Assembly: GCF_008831285.2 (NCBI RefSeq)
Contig: NC_045146.1
Span: 1,638,001-1,702,000, forward strand
Length of the DNA stretch: 64,000 bases
From: Nymphaea colorata
Taxonomy: Eukaryota; Streptophyta; Magnoliopsida; Nymphaeales; Nymphaeaceae
Direction: 5' to 3'
Shown: piece after piece, positions 36,701 through 48,788 of the stretch
How positions within the stretch are numbered: the stretch's first letter is position 1
Layout of the letters: every line of letters begins with the position of its first letter
The notes under the pieces: model-generated
Seen by the model: the letters and a program-made list of their open reading frames with translations, nothing else
What the model was told of the DNA's origin: nothing
Database searches by the model: none
Position numbers and translations under genes: made by a program

Positions 36701-39362
36701 TGCAGATAGATATTACATTTAAGTTACATAGCAAAAAAATCTAATCAAACATTCCAGATTTATAAAGAGCTTACCTTCCACAAACCATCACTAGCTAATA
36801 TAACAAACTCGATACCCGAATTCACTTGCACTAGTCTGACATCAGGCTCTGAACTTAGATGTGCTTTAAGGTTTTGATCACCAAAAGCACGTGCAACAGC
36901 AAGCTGGCCATTGACCCTTGGAACATCTCCTGAATTTTTTTAACCACAACAGAGGAGCATGAGAAAAAATATAACGTCCAACTAAAAAACATAAAAAGAA
37001 ATGTTAGAAAATTAACAGTGCCTAGAAAAATCACAAAGTTTGAAAAAAATTCAAGTGAAGCAAAAGAGAAGGATACCTGGAAAAACAGTCACAAAACCAC
37101 CTTGATTTTCTATCCTTTTCCTCTCAACATGTGGCTCATGGTCAACTGAGAGCTGAACAGCAGAGCCTTTATCACACAAAACAGCTCTGGAATCACCAAT
37201 ATTTGCCACGATGAGCACTTTTCCATCAATTACAATTGCAGTAACTGCAGTAGATCCACCAGGACCTAAATGTGATGGATTTTCAAGGATGTACTTGTTT
37301 GTTTGATGATAAGCATTTTTGATAGATGCTAGAGGATCATTCCAGAAATTAGGCTGCATTATATGAAGAAAAGATCTACTGAGAACAAGAAAATCCAGTA
37401 AAGTACATTCCCTTAGCTGACAAACTCACAAAAAGAAAAATAAGATTCAAGGGTAATATGACTATGATCCCAGTTAAATCAACAAAGAACAAAGATTCAT
37501 CAACACATGGAATTCCTAAAAAGTCATAATGTTAATTCTTGTCAAAAGCAGCAAAAAGTAGTGAAATACAACCACAGCAATCCTCAATTTCTATATATTG
37601 CAGCAAATGCATCAAAGAATGCTGGAGAAAAGCAAAGGATAAGATCATTCCATTTCTTCTTCTTCTTTTTTTTTATTTTTTCTTATTTTACTAGAGTTAA
37701 TTTGGAATGACATACAAAGAATAAATCCCACTGTCAAATGCAAAGTGATGAAAGTTGGGAGAAAAGACAAGATAGACGCCTTAGATGTCACCACTATCAA
37801 TTGCCACTCAGACAACTAAGAACAAAAGAATACTACATTTCAAGCTATTAATGCTGTGGCAAGAAGAATCTTTGTACCTCTTTTAATATGTTGTTGAACA
37901 AATGAGCCTGAAGATAGCTGGGAACACTATCTCCGAGATGTCCATCAAAAATTGCAAACAACCCAAGCTCATGACTGTTTAGCATCCTGTATTCCGCAAC
38001 ATGATAATCCTCCATATCATGTCCTGCTTTTCCTTCAACCAGGTGGAAGCCATGGGTCACTCTGTTAACTGAACGCTTGCTTCGCCCTTTTCCAGTATCA
38101 GATGAAGACGAGCCAAAACATGCTAGGGCCTTCAGAAGGTCAGAAAGCAAATGAAACAAGGAAATACATCAGCGTCTAGAGCAATATCAAAGAACTCCAT
38201 ACATGCGTGATCAAAGTCAAACAATAAACAGGACATTTGTCCTGACAAAATATTTAAGACTAACTATATATAACTCGTCTTTTCATGATTCATATGAAAA
38301 CTCCACCAACTAAAGACGCACGACTCCACTTATTTTCTTCCAGCAAGACTAATTCAAACGTACGCCATTCATTAAGAAAACATTTTAAGAACAGATTAAC
38401 TCAAACTGTCCCAATTCATATGATATAATGAAACATGATATGGGATTATAGAGAAATTAACAAATCCATGATGGCATCAGAATAAATTATGTATTACCCT
38501 GACTCCATTAAAAGGTGGAAGTCCTGAAAGAAAAATCATATGCTTTTATTGAGAAATTGAGAAAGCCAAATAGTAATTAAGACTCCATAACCATTTTTAA
38601 TTAAGACTCCATAACCATTTTAACACCAATATAAGGTATTTCTCAAAACATCTCATAATTCGATTTCGCAAAAGAGTTTGTACTAAAAGATTTTGGTGGA
38701 AGAAAGGTTAACTCGAATCATTAAAAGTTCTCTAATAATCAGAACCTTAAGAGAGCAGTTTAAAGTTTTTCTGGACAGAAACCGACGAAGACTTCAAATA
38801 ACATGATAACAAAGTTAGTTAAGGATTCAAAACCATGTTCAAAAAAGAAAAAGTGGAGAGGGGACAGGACCTTGTAGTTACAAAGCACGAGTAATAGGAC
38901 AAGGGGAAAAGGTAGCAGCGAGAAGCTCAACACCAAGGAACTCCATTATGTAGACCCACACCAATTACGAGCATCAAGAGTACCAACAGCCAACATAACA
39001 GAGGACCTAATAAAATTTAACAGGAAGATATTTCCCAACCGACTCTAAAACACACCAGAGAAAACCAAGAAACAACACCACCCCAAAGACGTCAAGCACC
39101 CATCGGCTCGCCGTTTTACGATCATCAACATAACCCGAACATCAATTACAGGAAACAGAAAAAATCACCAGAAAGAGGAACAGAAGGACCTTTGAGGGAC
39201 TACCCACAACCCATGTCATCACATACTGCTAGAAAGACTAGCACCCACAAGGAATATGTGGATCAACCGAAGGACAACAATTTCCTTGTCTTCGGTCCTC
39301 ACCTTGATAGTCTTCAAAACTTGTGTTCCTTCCGAGTGGGAAGCGCCAGATCGCCTCCCCAT
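33750..39362 (-). CDS. Protein phosphatase 2C (PP2C), clade-F-like
   Basis: Five exons on the minus strand: 39362-39303, 38129-37878, 37353-37077, 36929-36775, 33890-33750. The total is 885 nt (294 aa), and every junction is GT-AG and in frame. Exon 1 is only 20 codons ([20 protein letters not shown]); the open frame around exon 2 has no ATG, which is why this upstream exon is needed. The family removes phosphate from Ser/Thr using two metal ions. Seen motifs: [14 protein letters not shown] (51-64), [10 protein letters not shown] (81-90), [42 protein letters not shown] (241-248) and [11 protein letters not shown] at the end. The metal-binding Asp residues are all present. Best remembered match is the small Arabidopsis PP2Cs such as At1g22280 (PAPP2C); the exact orthologue is uncertain. 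The last intron is 2.9 kb and carries a MITE. A CT microsatellite lies about 300 bases upstream of the ATG. Confidence 0.92.
34162..34205. repeat. (CT)n microsatellite with C run, in PP2C intron
   Basis: A CT run passes into about ten C residues and back to CT. It lies in the long last intron of the PP2C gene. A complementary-type G run lies at about 34491-34512. Direct observation. Confidence 0.9.
35925..36267. mobile_element. hAT-like MITE in the PP2C last intron, 343 bp
   Basis: Terminal inverted repeats are ctatgtcacacag (left) and ctgtgtgacatag (right), a perfect 13-base inverted pair. An exact 8-bp duplication, atctaagc, flanks it (35917-35924 and 36268-36275). Subterminal regions carry repeated gatacggg/gtacggg and gacacgg words; the middle is AT-rich. 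It is the younger-looking relative of the copy at 2087-2435, in opposite orientation. The intact TSD indicates a comparatively recent insertion into intron 4 of the PP2C gene. Confidence 0.88.
38577..38627. repeat. Short tandem duplication in PP2C intron 1
   Basis: The phrase attaagactccataaccatt occurs twice in tandem with an offset of about 25 bases. It lies in the first intron of the PP2C gene. Direct observation. Confidence 0.9.
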
Positions 39363-39656
39363 AGTAGCAGCGCCAAGAACAACAAACAAGAAATCCTGAA
39401 TTCCCTCGGATAAGCCGAAATTCCCTCAGATTTATGAGGCACAATTCAGTTCTTCTTATGGAACGAAGGAGATACCGTGTCTTCAATCACAGAGGGAACT
39501 GCGAGTGGGAAGAATGAAAGAAAGGCAGTACGTGCGCTGTTGTTGGATGAGTCAGTAAGGCACAAAGGCCGTGTGGGTCTCCCTCCCTCCCTCTCTCTCC
39601 TGCCCTGCTCAGCTTCCACGAAGCTTCCTCCTCCTTAGTGCGTGCGGTGTCCACAC

Positions 39657-39680
39657 CTCTCTCTCTCTCTCTCTCTCTCT
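39657..39680. repeat. (CT)n microsatellite upstream of PP2C
   Basis: A CT run of about 24 bases, roughly 300 bases upstream of the minus-strand PP2C start codon, so GA-rich on the sense strand. Such GA tracts are frequent in plant core promoters and 5' leaders. Confidence 0.85.
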
Positions 39681-40489
39681 AACTTCCCATCTTCTACTGA
39701 ACAACTGCTAGACACGGTATTGACTCTGATAACAAAAGACTTTGTGGGACCCAAGTCGCTCTCGGTTTACGTACCATCATCATAATCTCTCTCCGTCCAT
39801 TTTTCCACAGCAGAAGCTCCTAGACATGGCTGACTCCAATTAGAAGACTTAATAAGTGATTCCACAAGTCCAAAAAATGCTTTCTTTCAGGACACGACGC
39901 GTATAACAATTTTAATAATAAGCTCCGTTTGACTGTTAGCACAGAAAAGATAACTGCCAAATGAAAAATTAAAGTTCCTTCTGCCGCAAGAAGATGCAGA
40001 CTCCCCCCTCGAAGCTCATTGTTGCCAATGTTTCTTTGAGACACTATCATATCTTTGAATCACATAAGGAACGTTGCGTTCTGCAAAATATTCGACTTTT
40101 GGGGCGAACATAGTTCTGGTCAGTCAACTGATTCAAAGAATCCACCCTTCCATTCATTGAAATAACGAACATCTAGTTACCATTCGAAGAGATCTGTCTT
40201 CCCCTTGAGAAAAAGCAAACACCCCTTTCGTAGTTGGGAGCATAATGTTAACTTTAGAAAGAAATCAGAAAGCAAGGCACGAAAATATGACATATTGAGT
40301 TTCTCACCAGCACGTCAAAATTTCGTCACGCTTTAGCCAAAGTTGCCGGTCAATAATTAGGTGGAACAGAACCATGGAAGCAAGCTTTTTGAAAATAAAT
40401 TTTCTGTAAAATATGTTGGCAAAAATAAGTGTCTGAATTCTAATGGGTCGAACTTGGGCCAGCTAAAATCCGTTCACATTTTCCCCTGT

Positions 40490-40775
40490 TACAAGATCAA
40501 CCTTCGTGGTTGTCTGCGATTCTGCAGTTCACAAGCTTTATCTTCTCCATTTACGGGGTAATTTCTGTGACTGCGACTGCCGCTTCACTGTGATCTTCTA
40601 TTAACACTGTATCGTGACAGCTAAATTTGTTTACCTAATCTTCTGTAACAAAATCACCCTTCATGGTTGTCTTCGTTTCGACAGTTAGAAGCTTTTTCCT
40701 TCTCCATTTACTGGGCTACTTGTGTGACTTTGACTACTGCTTCATAGTGATCTTCCATGAACACTGCATTTTGAG
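40490..40775. repeat. Diverged direct repeat, two units of about 120 bp
   Basis: The order ttcgtggttgtctgcg, cagtt, aagctttatcttctccattta, gtgactgcgactgc, ttcac.gtgatcttc, aacactg at 40490-40608 recurs at about 40650-40770 as ttcatggttgtcttcg, cagtt, aagctttttccttctccattta, gtgactttgactac, ttcatagtgatcttc, aacactg. The offset is about 158 bases. The units are clearly related but diverged. Function unknown; no open frame spans them. Confidence 0.8.
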
Positions 40776-41029
40776 AGTGTGCAGTGAAGTGAAGTTGATG
40801 TGAAGAATGATTACTTTTGGTAGACCAATTAACTGGTTGATCTCCACTCTCTTTTCTTGGGTAAATCTCACACAACAACTTAACCCTAGAACACAAGCAA
40901 TTTGCTTTTGTTTTGGGGAGAAAATTAATTAGTCTTTATTTTTGAAGCAATTCTCTATTTGGATAATAGTGGAGACAAGAAACACATCTTTAAGGTGAAA
41001 GTTTCACCAACTTGTACTGCAATCAACAA

Positions 41030-41180
41030 GAGGGGGAGAGAAGACCCTCCAACTTTTTCTTTGCCTTCGAGGCCTAGAGTTGCTTCGGAACCTGGGTGGA
41101 GAGTAGGATAACTGTCAACTAGAATATTCTGCATTGATCATTTGCAGTTTAGAGAAATAGTACTATTCATAAAAATCGAA
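41030..41180 (+). repeat. Dispersed repeat, copy 1 of 2
   Basis: Shares a colinear series with 45690-45850: ctttttctttg, ttgcttcgga, agagtaggata, tcaactagaat, catttgcagttta, gtac. It is diverged from copy 2 but in the same order and orientation. Probably an old transposon (perhaps LTR) remnant; no coding motif is seen. Confidence 0.55.
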
Positions 41181-42811
41181 CACATGACCAGATTTTCACG
41201 AATGACGTGAAAATTTTCCTAACAAAAAATGAAAGTTCCACCTATTTTTTACTGCACTCAACAGAGAAAACCCCTCTAGAAGTTAGTTGAAATTTACCTA
41301 GTAGAAATTTTCTCCCCTATTCAAGCATCTCCCTAACCAAGAACATGCACCTCCACACTCAACCCATTCTTAAATATCCACCAAATTTCTCTTACACTAG
41401 TTTTTTAGGTGATTGTATTCTTCAATGCAATCAAATGCTGGTGAAATTGATAGTATGAATCAAAGGAGAGCTACCAATGTTCCTGCACTGGCCGCTTCAA
41501 CTAGAATGGAGCTAACATACATAATCTAAAACATTATTTTTAAAAAAAATATAAAGCGGTCATAAATATTAATTTTAAATTCAACATTCAAATATTGAAC
41601 ATAATTACACCAAGAGCTTGAAACATGTGTTGTAAGATGTATTCAACTTCCTTCTTAGACTTAATGTATAAAAACAAATTAAGCATCAATAGATGAAACG
41701 TAACCTTGCCTTAAGAGATGGCTATTTGCCCATATTTTATGTGGCTTGGGTTTGTATAGGAATTATTAGTTCCGTCAATTTGATTCAGAAGTTTGGCTTA
41801 AAATCTTCATGTAAGGTTTGATACCCAATATATGAGGGGATCTAAAATTTCTCCTATCTTTGCATTTGGGTCCATGGAAGGCTCTTGAACGTAGATGAAT
41901 CTAGTGAGCAAGAGCATTACAATCCACTGCTCTGAAAAGAGTCCAAAAGGCCATACCATTACCCCTTCTTTTGGGTCTACCCCTTCTTTTGGGTCCTGAG
42001 CTATGTAGGTAACGTTTCATTCTTTAAAACTTAGAAATATAGTGCCCATGATAATCAAAATAGAGATGTCCCTCTTCATATGCTAAAGACATGCTTCCTT
42101 TTCCTAGCATCTCTCTCTCTTTCTATCTCTTTTCCTGGTCTATGCCTCTCATTGAAGTCACAAACATATCTACAATTTGGAACCATGAACCACTTAGAGT
42201 GAGAAACAAAAAGAAATGGAGTACCATTTGGAGAATTTGATTGTTCACATTTTGGTGTGCCATTTGGAACTTCAGAAACGATATTATTTATATGAATGAG
42301 GTTGTCTCAATTCAGCGCATGACATCCTCCATTTTGTATGATGTCTAATTAATTTTCTGTAACCTATGGGGAAATGATGGTACCTTCAACTTCTTATAAG
42401 AATTAAGAGCTGATTTTTTAATGTAATCTTTTTTTCATGTTTAACTTTTTGTTGGACTTATGTTAATATTATTTTCCTCTCTCTCTCTCTTTTGGTTAAA
42501 GGAAGGGCATCAGGAAAGGAGTTTTGAAACCCATCTTTTTTTTTTTTTGTAGAAATTGGACGGTAATGAGGCCTTCTGATTTTGGCAAATTATAAGGGCT
42601 TTGAAACCCTCTCCAGCTGGTTAGAAAAGAAGGCATCGATGCCTTATACGGCCAATAAAAAAAATGAGAGCTTCCAAGTCCTCTTTGTTAGTCAGTTCAA
42701 AGAAGAAAAGGAATCAGTTCAAAGAAGAAAAGGCCTGAAAGCCGTCTCTCAGGCGGGTGGGGGAATGTGTAACTAAGGTTTGTTCTCTGTCAAAAGAAAT
42801 AATGTCATTAA

Positions 42812-42851
42812 GGGGTCCTTCGGTACACTATTACTGTTACCAAATGACCCC
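42812..42851. mobile_element. Minimal 40-bp TIR-only element with TAA duplication
   Basis: The element reads ggggtccttcggtac at the left, and the reverse complement of the right end reads ggggtcatttggtaac. Almost nothing lies between the two ends. The trinucleotide taa flanks both sides (42809-42811 and 42852-42854), as expected of PIF/Harbinger (Tourist) transposition. It may be an extreme internal-deletion product of a Tourist MITE. Confidence 0.6.
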
Positions 42852-45689
42852 TAAGAAAGCATATGATAAAAAACATTATGTACTTAGTATGTTCTTAGAT
42901 CATATTCTATTAAACACAACCTACTGATTGATTATTAAATACAAGACACCATAGTTGCATCATAGTGTTGGCTTCCGAACAAAAGGCAAATGTTTTAAAA
43001 CGTGTGCAGGACATACGATGTTCCTTTTTTTATTGCCATACACCCTTTGAGAATTTGTTCAACGCGGCCAAAGCAAACTTGAGCTACTTGTTGATGCGGC
43101 AATTAGGGTGAAACAATATGATTCTGGGTTGGGTAGCGCAATCAGTTGGGTTGGATGGCGTGTTATAGTTACGTCCTCAATTTCAATATTAGAGAATGTT
43201 ATTTTGATGGTATTGAAGAATGTTGACCTTGAAATTGTACGTGCCAGTTAAAGTGAACTCGGTCTTATCCCTCTCTCTTCCCCCAGTCTCTCTCTCTCAC
43301 ACACATCTAGTAATTAAAAGTCCATTGACGAACCCACTGAAGGGCACATCAAAACCAAAAAGCAAAACACTAAGTCAACACATGCTCCTATTCATCAAAG
43401 ATGGCCATTAGAACACAAGTTCGTCCAAACAAAATAAAACCCTAGAGAATATCAACATCTAAGGTCCAAGGGAAACAATACTTGTGCTAGATAGCGTTGT
43501 TGTGTTGCCAATCATATTAAATGCATGAATTCAAGGGCGCAACCAGAATTTTCTTTTCTTTTTTTTTTTCTTTTTTTTTTTTGGGGGAGGGGGGGCACAA
43601 ATGGCCGACAATAACCGTTTGTCATAAAGACTTGAGAATTATTACAAGGGCCAATCCTTTTTTCTTGTTTTGGGCTACATTGGGTCAGCCCGACCCAATG
43701 ACTCGAGCAAGTTGGGCCCAGGCTACCAGGAAGGGTTGGCCAACCCGGTTTTTTCCTTTTTTGTCAGGCTCGGGCTGGCCCAGCCCGGCCCGGTTGGATG
43801 GCCAACCTTATTCATAACTTACCTAACGTACTAGCATATTGTTTCATGATCTGTCCCAAAGATTGAGGGCCCAATATTTATGAAACACTATTTTCCATCA
43901 CTCTGTCCAAAGATTTAGGTAGATTTACAAAACATTTTTTTATCATTTCACAAGACGTTATTTGACAATTGAAACACTCTGTGAGTGTATTATGAATCTG
44001 CCCCAATAATTGGGTGCATGTTCAATAAGAAAGACTAGTTCTAGTGTTCCATAAACTTACTCTGATATTTGAGACAAATTCTTAGGATGTTGACATGATG
44101 TTTCAACTACAAAACAATTTTTGAGTATGTCTCAATCTTTACGACAGATTCATATAACTTTTACTCATATTGTCAAACCCCTCCCATGGCTTAATAAGGT
44201 CTTGGCTTGTGGTTTTATGTCATTCTAAATTTGAATTTATGTCTTTTCGTGTTATTCAAAAGGATCTTGAAGCAAGCTTTGTGTACCTGAAGGTGGGCGG
44301 GAGGGGCGACGGGAATTGGCCTCTTTTTGGGGCGGTGGAAAAAAGATCCACTCACCTTAAAACCAAATGGCTTAAGAGTTAATCTCACCTTTGAACCTGA
44401 GTTTAGAAATCGTTGAAAGTGATTTCCAGATTTGATGGTCGCCTTGTTCCAAGATTGAAGTTTGAGTTTGCACAAGGCAAACCTAAGGTAGTTTCTTAGT
44501 GAGAGAAACTGCTTCTTGTTTAAATGTGTTAAAACTTATCAGTTGGAGAAGTGCAAAGCTATCAAATTTTGTATTTATTGTACTTGTTCCTGCTTTTATT
44601 AGGCAGTCCATTTTCTTCAATATTAGTTTTTATCATTTAATCACATTTGTACCCCTCTAGGTGGCGTATTATAAATAAGAAAGAAAAAGAGTAAGAATGA
44701 AATTTGATAGAAAATATTTTTTTTTCAAAATACATGCTCCAGAAAAAGAAAAAACTCATGGAAAATCATGAGAAGTCGAACAATGTAGGGCGGCGGGTCA
44801 GATCTATTATGTGGGCAAATGGGTCAAATCTCGTAAAATGGATTTTGCACTTTAGGCAGTATTAGGCATGATCTTGTACGTATACAACTTTATTTATTCT
44901 ATTTATGTCCATGTTATTATTATAATTAGTATGTATTACATACTATATTCTTTATTAATCAAACCGGCCTGAGGCTTTGGCTTTGGTGGTTAGCAAGGGG
45001 TCCTGGCTCCACATAGGCCCTGGCTGCACCTCATTTTTTTAAAAAAAAAAAAATACATGTAAATTTTAGAAATTTTCACTTTTAATAAAATTTTTATAAA
45101 ATGATATTTCAATCTTATCAAAATTTAAAAACTTTAACTCGACGCTCATCATGAAAAATTTCTAGTTTCGCCCTTGATGGTCAGTCCTAAACTGGTGCGG
45201 TCGACCGAGCCCGACTCAGATCTGACCGGGCCGGCCCGTCGGACCCATGGGTAACTGGTTGGATCCAGAAAGCGGCGTTCAAACCTAACCAGCTCAGTTA
45301 GAACTCCCAAATGGACAAGCCAGATGCTTACAACAAGAATGCTTACAAGAAGAAGTAACCGGCTGCTGCTTACGACAGTCATCTCCCTTAGGCACCAAAA
45401 ACAACTCGTCGACCAAACGGAAGCAAAGCAATCTTTGACCATCATCATCCTTTTTTTTCAAATTGCTTGAAATCTACAAGATTTCAATCTGAAATCTCTT
45501 TCACGATTCAACAACCAACAATCTGAAACAATTTTTGAAACCTCTTCCTCTTTTTTTTCTCTTTAGATTTTTAAATCTCAGCTCAGCAATCGCCCCCTGA
45601 TTCTTACAACCCCCAGTTAGTACTAATAAATTAGCATTTGAAATAATACTTTGCCAGCTCTCTTTTTAGGAAGAGATATACCTCTAAGA

Positions 45690-45850
45690 TGCCAAACTTC
45701 ATTTCTCTTTCTCCTTGTTTTTCTTGAAGGTTACGGCTGCTTCGAAAGTTTGATAGGGAGTGATATATTCATCAACTAGAATGTTGTGTATCTACTGTTT
45801 GCAATTTAAAAAAGTAGTGCACATAGAAATCCAGTTAAGGATCAGACTTT
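45690..45850 (+). repeat. Dispersed repeat, copy 2 of 2
   Basis: Partner of 41030-41180, sharing ctgcttcga, tagggagtga, tcaactagaatgtt, ctgtttgcaattta and gtgcacatag in the same order. Both copies continue into weaker similarity (tcagactttcacc against ccagattttcacg). Probably an old mobile element; class unknown. Confidence 0.55.
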
Positions 45851-48788
45851 CACCAGCTAACTAATCGGACCAGCTGTGCCACATTCCTCTAAATGCCAGC
45901 TCTCTTCTTAGGATTCTATTATTAATGATACAAGGTCATAAGCAGTTTTTTTTTTTTTTGTCAATAACATATGAAACAATTATTTTCCTTTCGATTTATT
46001 TTTGCTGCTTACTGACCAGAAACCAAACTAAAGAAGCAATAAAGCCAAACTTATATAAAGTTAGTACTCCAAAGTTTAATGAGATTTATGAAGTGTGAGA
46101 ACAATTTGCTTTACAAGAAAATTTGCGATTAGCAGATGATGTGTGATGAAAGAATGATCACTTTTGGTGGCAACGTAAGTACATTGTTCGTATGTGTGAT
46201 TATATTACATTTCGTTGTGCCGCATTTATGAAATCGCTGTGACATCAATCAGTGCAATAATAATTTACGTATTTTTAAACCAAAAACGACCCTACCCTTG
46301 ACATTTTCGTGTCTTCGTTTTTCTTTATCTAATCATAATGCCAAGAACATTTAAACATAAAGAACTTGAAGCATTTTATCGTAAGTATTTGCTTGATGCA
46401 CTTAAAACACATGAATTTTAGGTAGATTATTATGCTTTGACCAAGATAATGATGCCTTCTTTTTCTAAATGAACACTTTAAGCTTGAAATGCAGTTCTTC
46501 TTATTTTGCACCCCTAAATTAGATGTCAAATTGTCAAATTCATTTTATATTGCTCTAAACCAACCTTTTTTTTTTTTTTGCACCTGATTAATGTGAACCT
46601 GAGTCAGGTCCGCAGTTTTGAGGTCCGACCCGGTCCACAGTTTTGGTCGGACATCAAATCCACGCCCTTTACAACATGGTTTGGATTTGAGATCCACGCT
46701 GGGGGTTCAATATTGAGATCTACAGTGTTAAAAGTACAGATTTTTATCTATGGTTGATCTCGAATCGCTCTCGAGCCTGACAAACACAACCTTAAGTAAA
46801 GGGTAAAGTGAGATCAAATCTGCCAACGAGAATTGCATTTCCTATCAACCAAACAACAAGAAAGGAATGAACAAGCTACATCACGAAAACTTACTTGCTA
46901 AGTCTAGACGTATGTAAAGTGCCATGAATGAATTTGCCGAGAAAGAGAAAACGGCACGGACTGGCCGTCAACCACAAGAAGACAAGGAAAACTCACTCTT
47001 TCCAATAGCCACGTATAATTTCCATCTTTGTTATTGGAAATAATGAAGCAGATGTCAACATTAGTAGGTAGGAGCTCTGTGTCTGTCAACTCAAAGCCAG
47101 AAAATTCGAAGAGAGCGTCAATCATTTTATTGAATAAATGGAAGAGGAAAGGGTGGGGCCTGGTCAAAGTCAATGGCAATACTTCACCACACGCTTACGC
47201 CTCTCAATTATTCAACTCAGCCACTCCACCTCTTTCACATGTACGGGAAGGCCCGGATTCACACACTAATGTGCAAACGTTTGAAGACAAAAGAACAGAA
47301 ACAAATGTTTCATCCATTGTCCCTCTCCAACTTAAACATAAACAGTACCTCCCCACACTCTCGACTCCTAAATGGGTTTAGTCTGTCGGTTAGTTGAAAC
47401 TGAGCCTAGCTGGGTCCTGGTTAGCAGGCGGGTCAGTCATTGGTCCGAGGGGGTGTCAAACCAGCTTGTGCTGACAGGAAGGGGCGATGCACTAGTTGAC
47501 ATACAACACAGGCTCCACCCTCATGCACCAATGCAGTTTTTGAGGAGAGAAAGGGAGCATTCAGTACAGGCGGCGGTGCGGTAGGATGAAATACTCCTCT
47601 TGACTACTAAATATTCAATATTCATAAAATAAAACAAAAGATAAAAGGATACCAACTATCAATTTTATGTGTATAGGCCGTATCCCGTGACCTTCAAGGC
47701 AAGTCTGTGTGACAGAGTGTCAGATCGGATCCGCTTAGGTAACAGTGACCACGATGGTTGAACCCGAATTGTTGTCTAACGATCTCTTTGATCACTGGTG
47801 ACAAATTATGCTAGAAGAGCTAGGTCAACCAATCAAGTCCACTGCACGCTTCACCTTAAAAACTTCGCAAGTTGAAGCAGCAGAAAAAATGGTAGAATGA
47901 GTTTCCTGCCCCACAGCCTCAGTCCGCCAAGAAGACTCAAAAGCCTACTAACATGACAGGCATAAGAGAGCTTAGCTAAGAATCCGTGAGAGTTGCTAGA
48001 TTATGGCCAAATGTTACTGCCCTTCATTGTCAGAGACTCGCAAACCACAGAGACCATCTTGACTAGCAACAAGTCAACTGAACAAACCTATGGTTTTGCC
48101 AAACATTTCATCCACTTGGAGAACGACTTGACAGACTAGTATAAACCGCCTCAACCAGAATGGGTCACTCAAAGTGACTCATGAAATTAGTGCAGTAAAC
48201 TGACTTCATATTTCAGACTAACTATGAGTCTATGACCAAGCTGCCACAGGTTTTGTGTTTGATTGTGAATCTGATGATTGAAGCATGTCCATAAGGTCAT
48301 ATCACATGAGACAGTTTCCAAGCTCAAATTTCAAGCTTAAGTTGATCTTTGAACTACATACTGGAATTTCTCTGACAAAAAAAATCGCCCCAAATCAATA
48401 ACCATCAGATGCTTGCAACTTAAAGTGTACATGTGAAGTGAAGGTTGAGAGTTGAGACAATATGTAGTCCCAATATCCAACTGACATGCGGGATTCAGAT
48501 CCTTGCAACTAGTGAACTATTGACAGTCATGCACGCAGGATACAAATACAATTAATGATACTGATGGAATACAAAAGGGAAAGAAAACAAATAGCTTTAT
48601 TGAAATCATCAGAACGCCAACTATGACAATAGGTACAAGAATTAAGGTAATTCTAAGTAGAGGACTATTATGTCTCAGGGCTATGCAATTTACATTGAGA
48701 AAAAAGATCATCTAATAGCTATGATTGCTACATTTGAAATGGTACAAAGGTGTAACAGAATCATAATTTTATAATGCTGAAAAGAGGT

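Larger units (their letters stand above)
39363..48788. other. Long intergenic region, repeats only
   Basis: About 39363-39680 is the probable 5' UTR and promoter of the PP2C gene, with a CT microsatellite at about 39657-39680. The rest has no supportable gene. Contents: diverged direct repeats at about 40490-40775, a dispersed repeat shared by 41030-41180 and 45690-45850, short tandem duplications at about 41961-41997 and 42698-42738, a 40-bp minimal element (42812-42851), an inverted-repeat relic near 43690-43815, a MITE-like relic at about 43835-44170, and several poly-T runs. About 48500-48788 is the likely 3' UTR of the AP2 gene. Confidence 0.6.

Noticed and set aside
37848-38159. PP2C N-terminus starting at 38159 in exon 2
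   Set aside because: That codon is TTG, not ATG, and an in-frame stop lies just upstream. A 20-codon ATG exon at 39362-39303 splices in frame to 38129.
47028-47584. Plus-strand frames of 66-117 codons
   Set aside because: No motif, low likelihood of splicing into a gene, and a TTG start for the longest.
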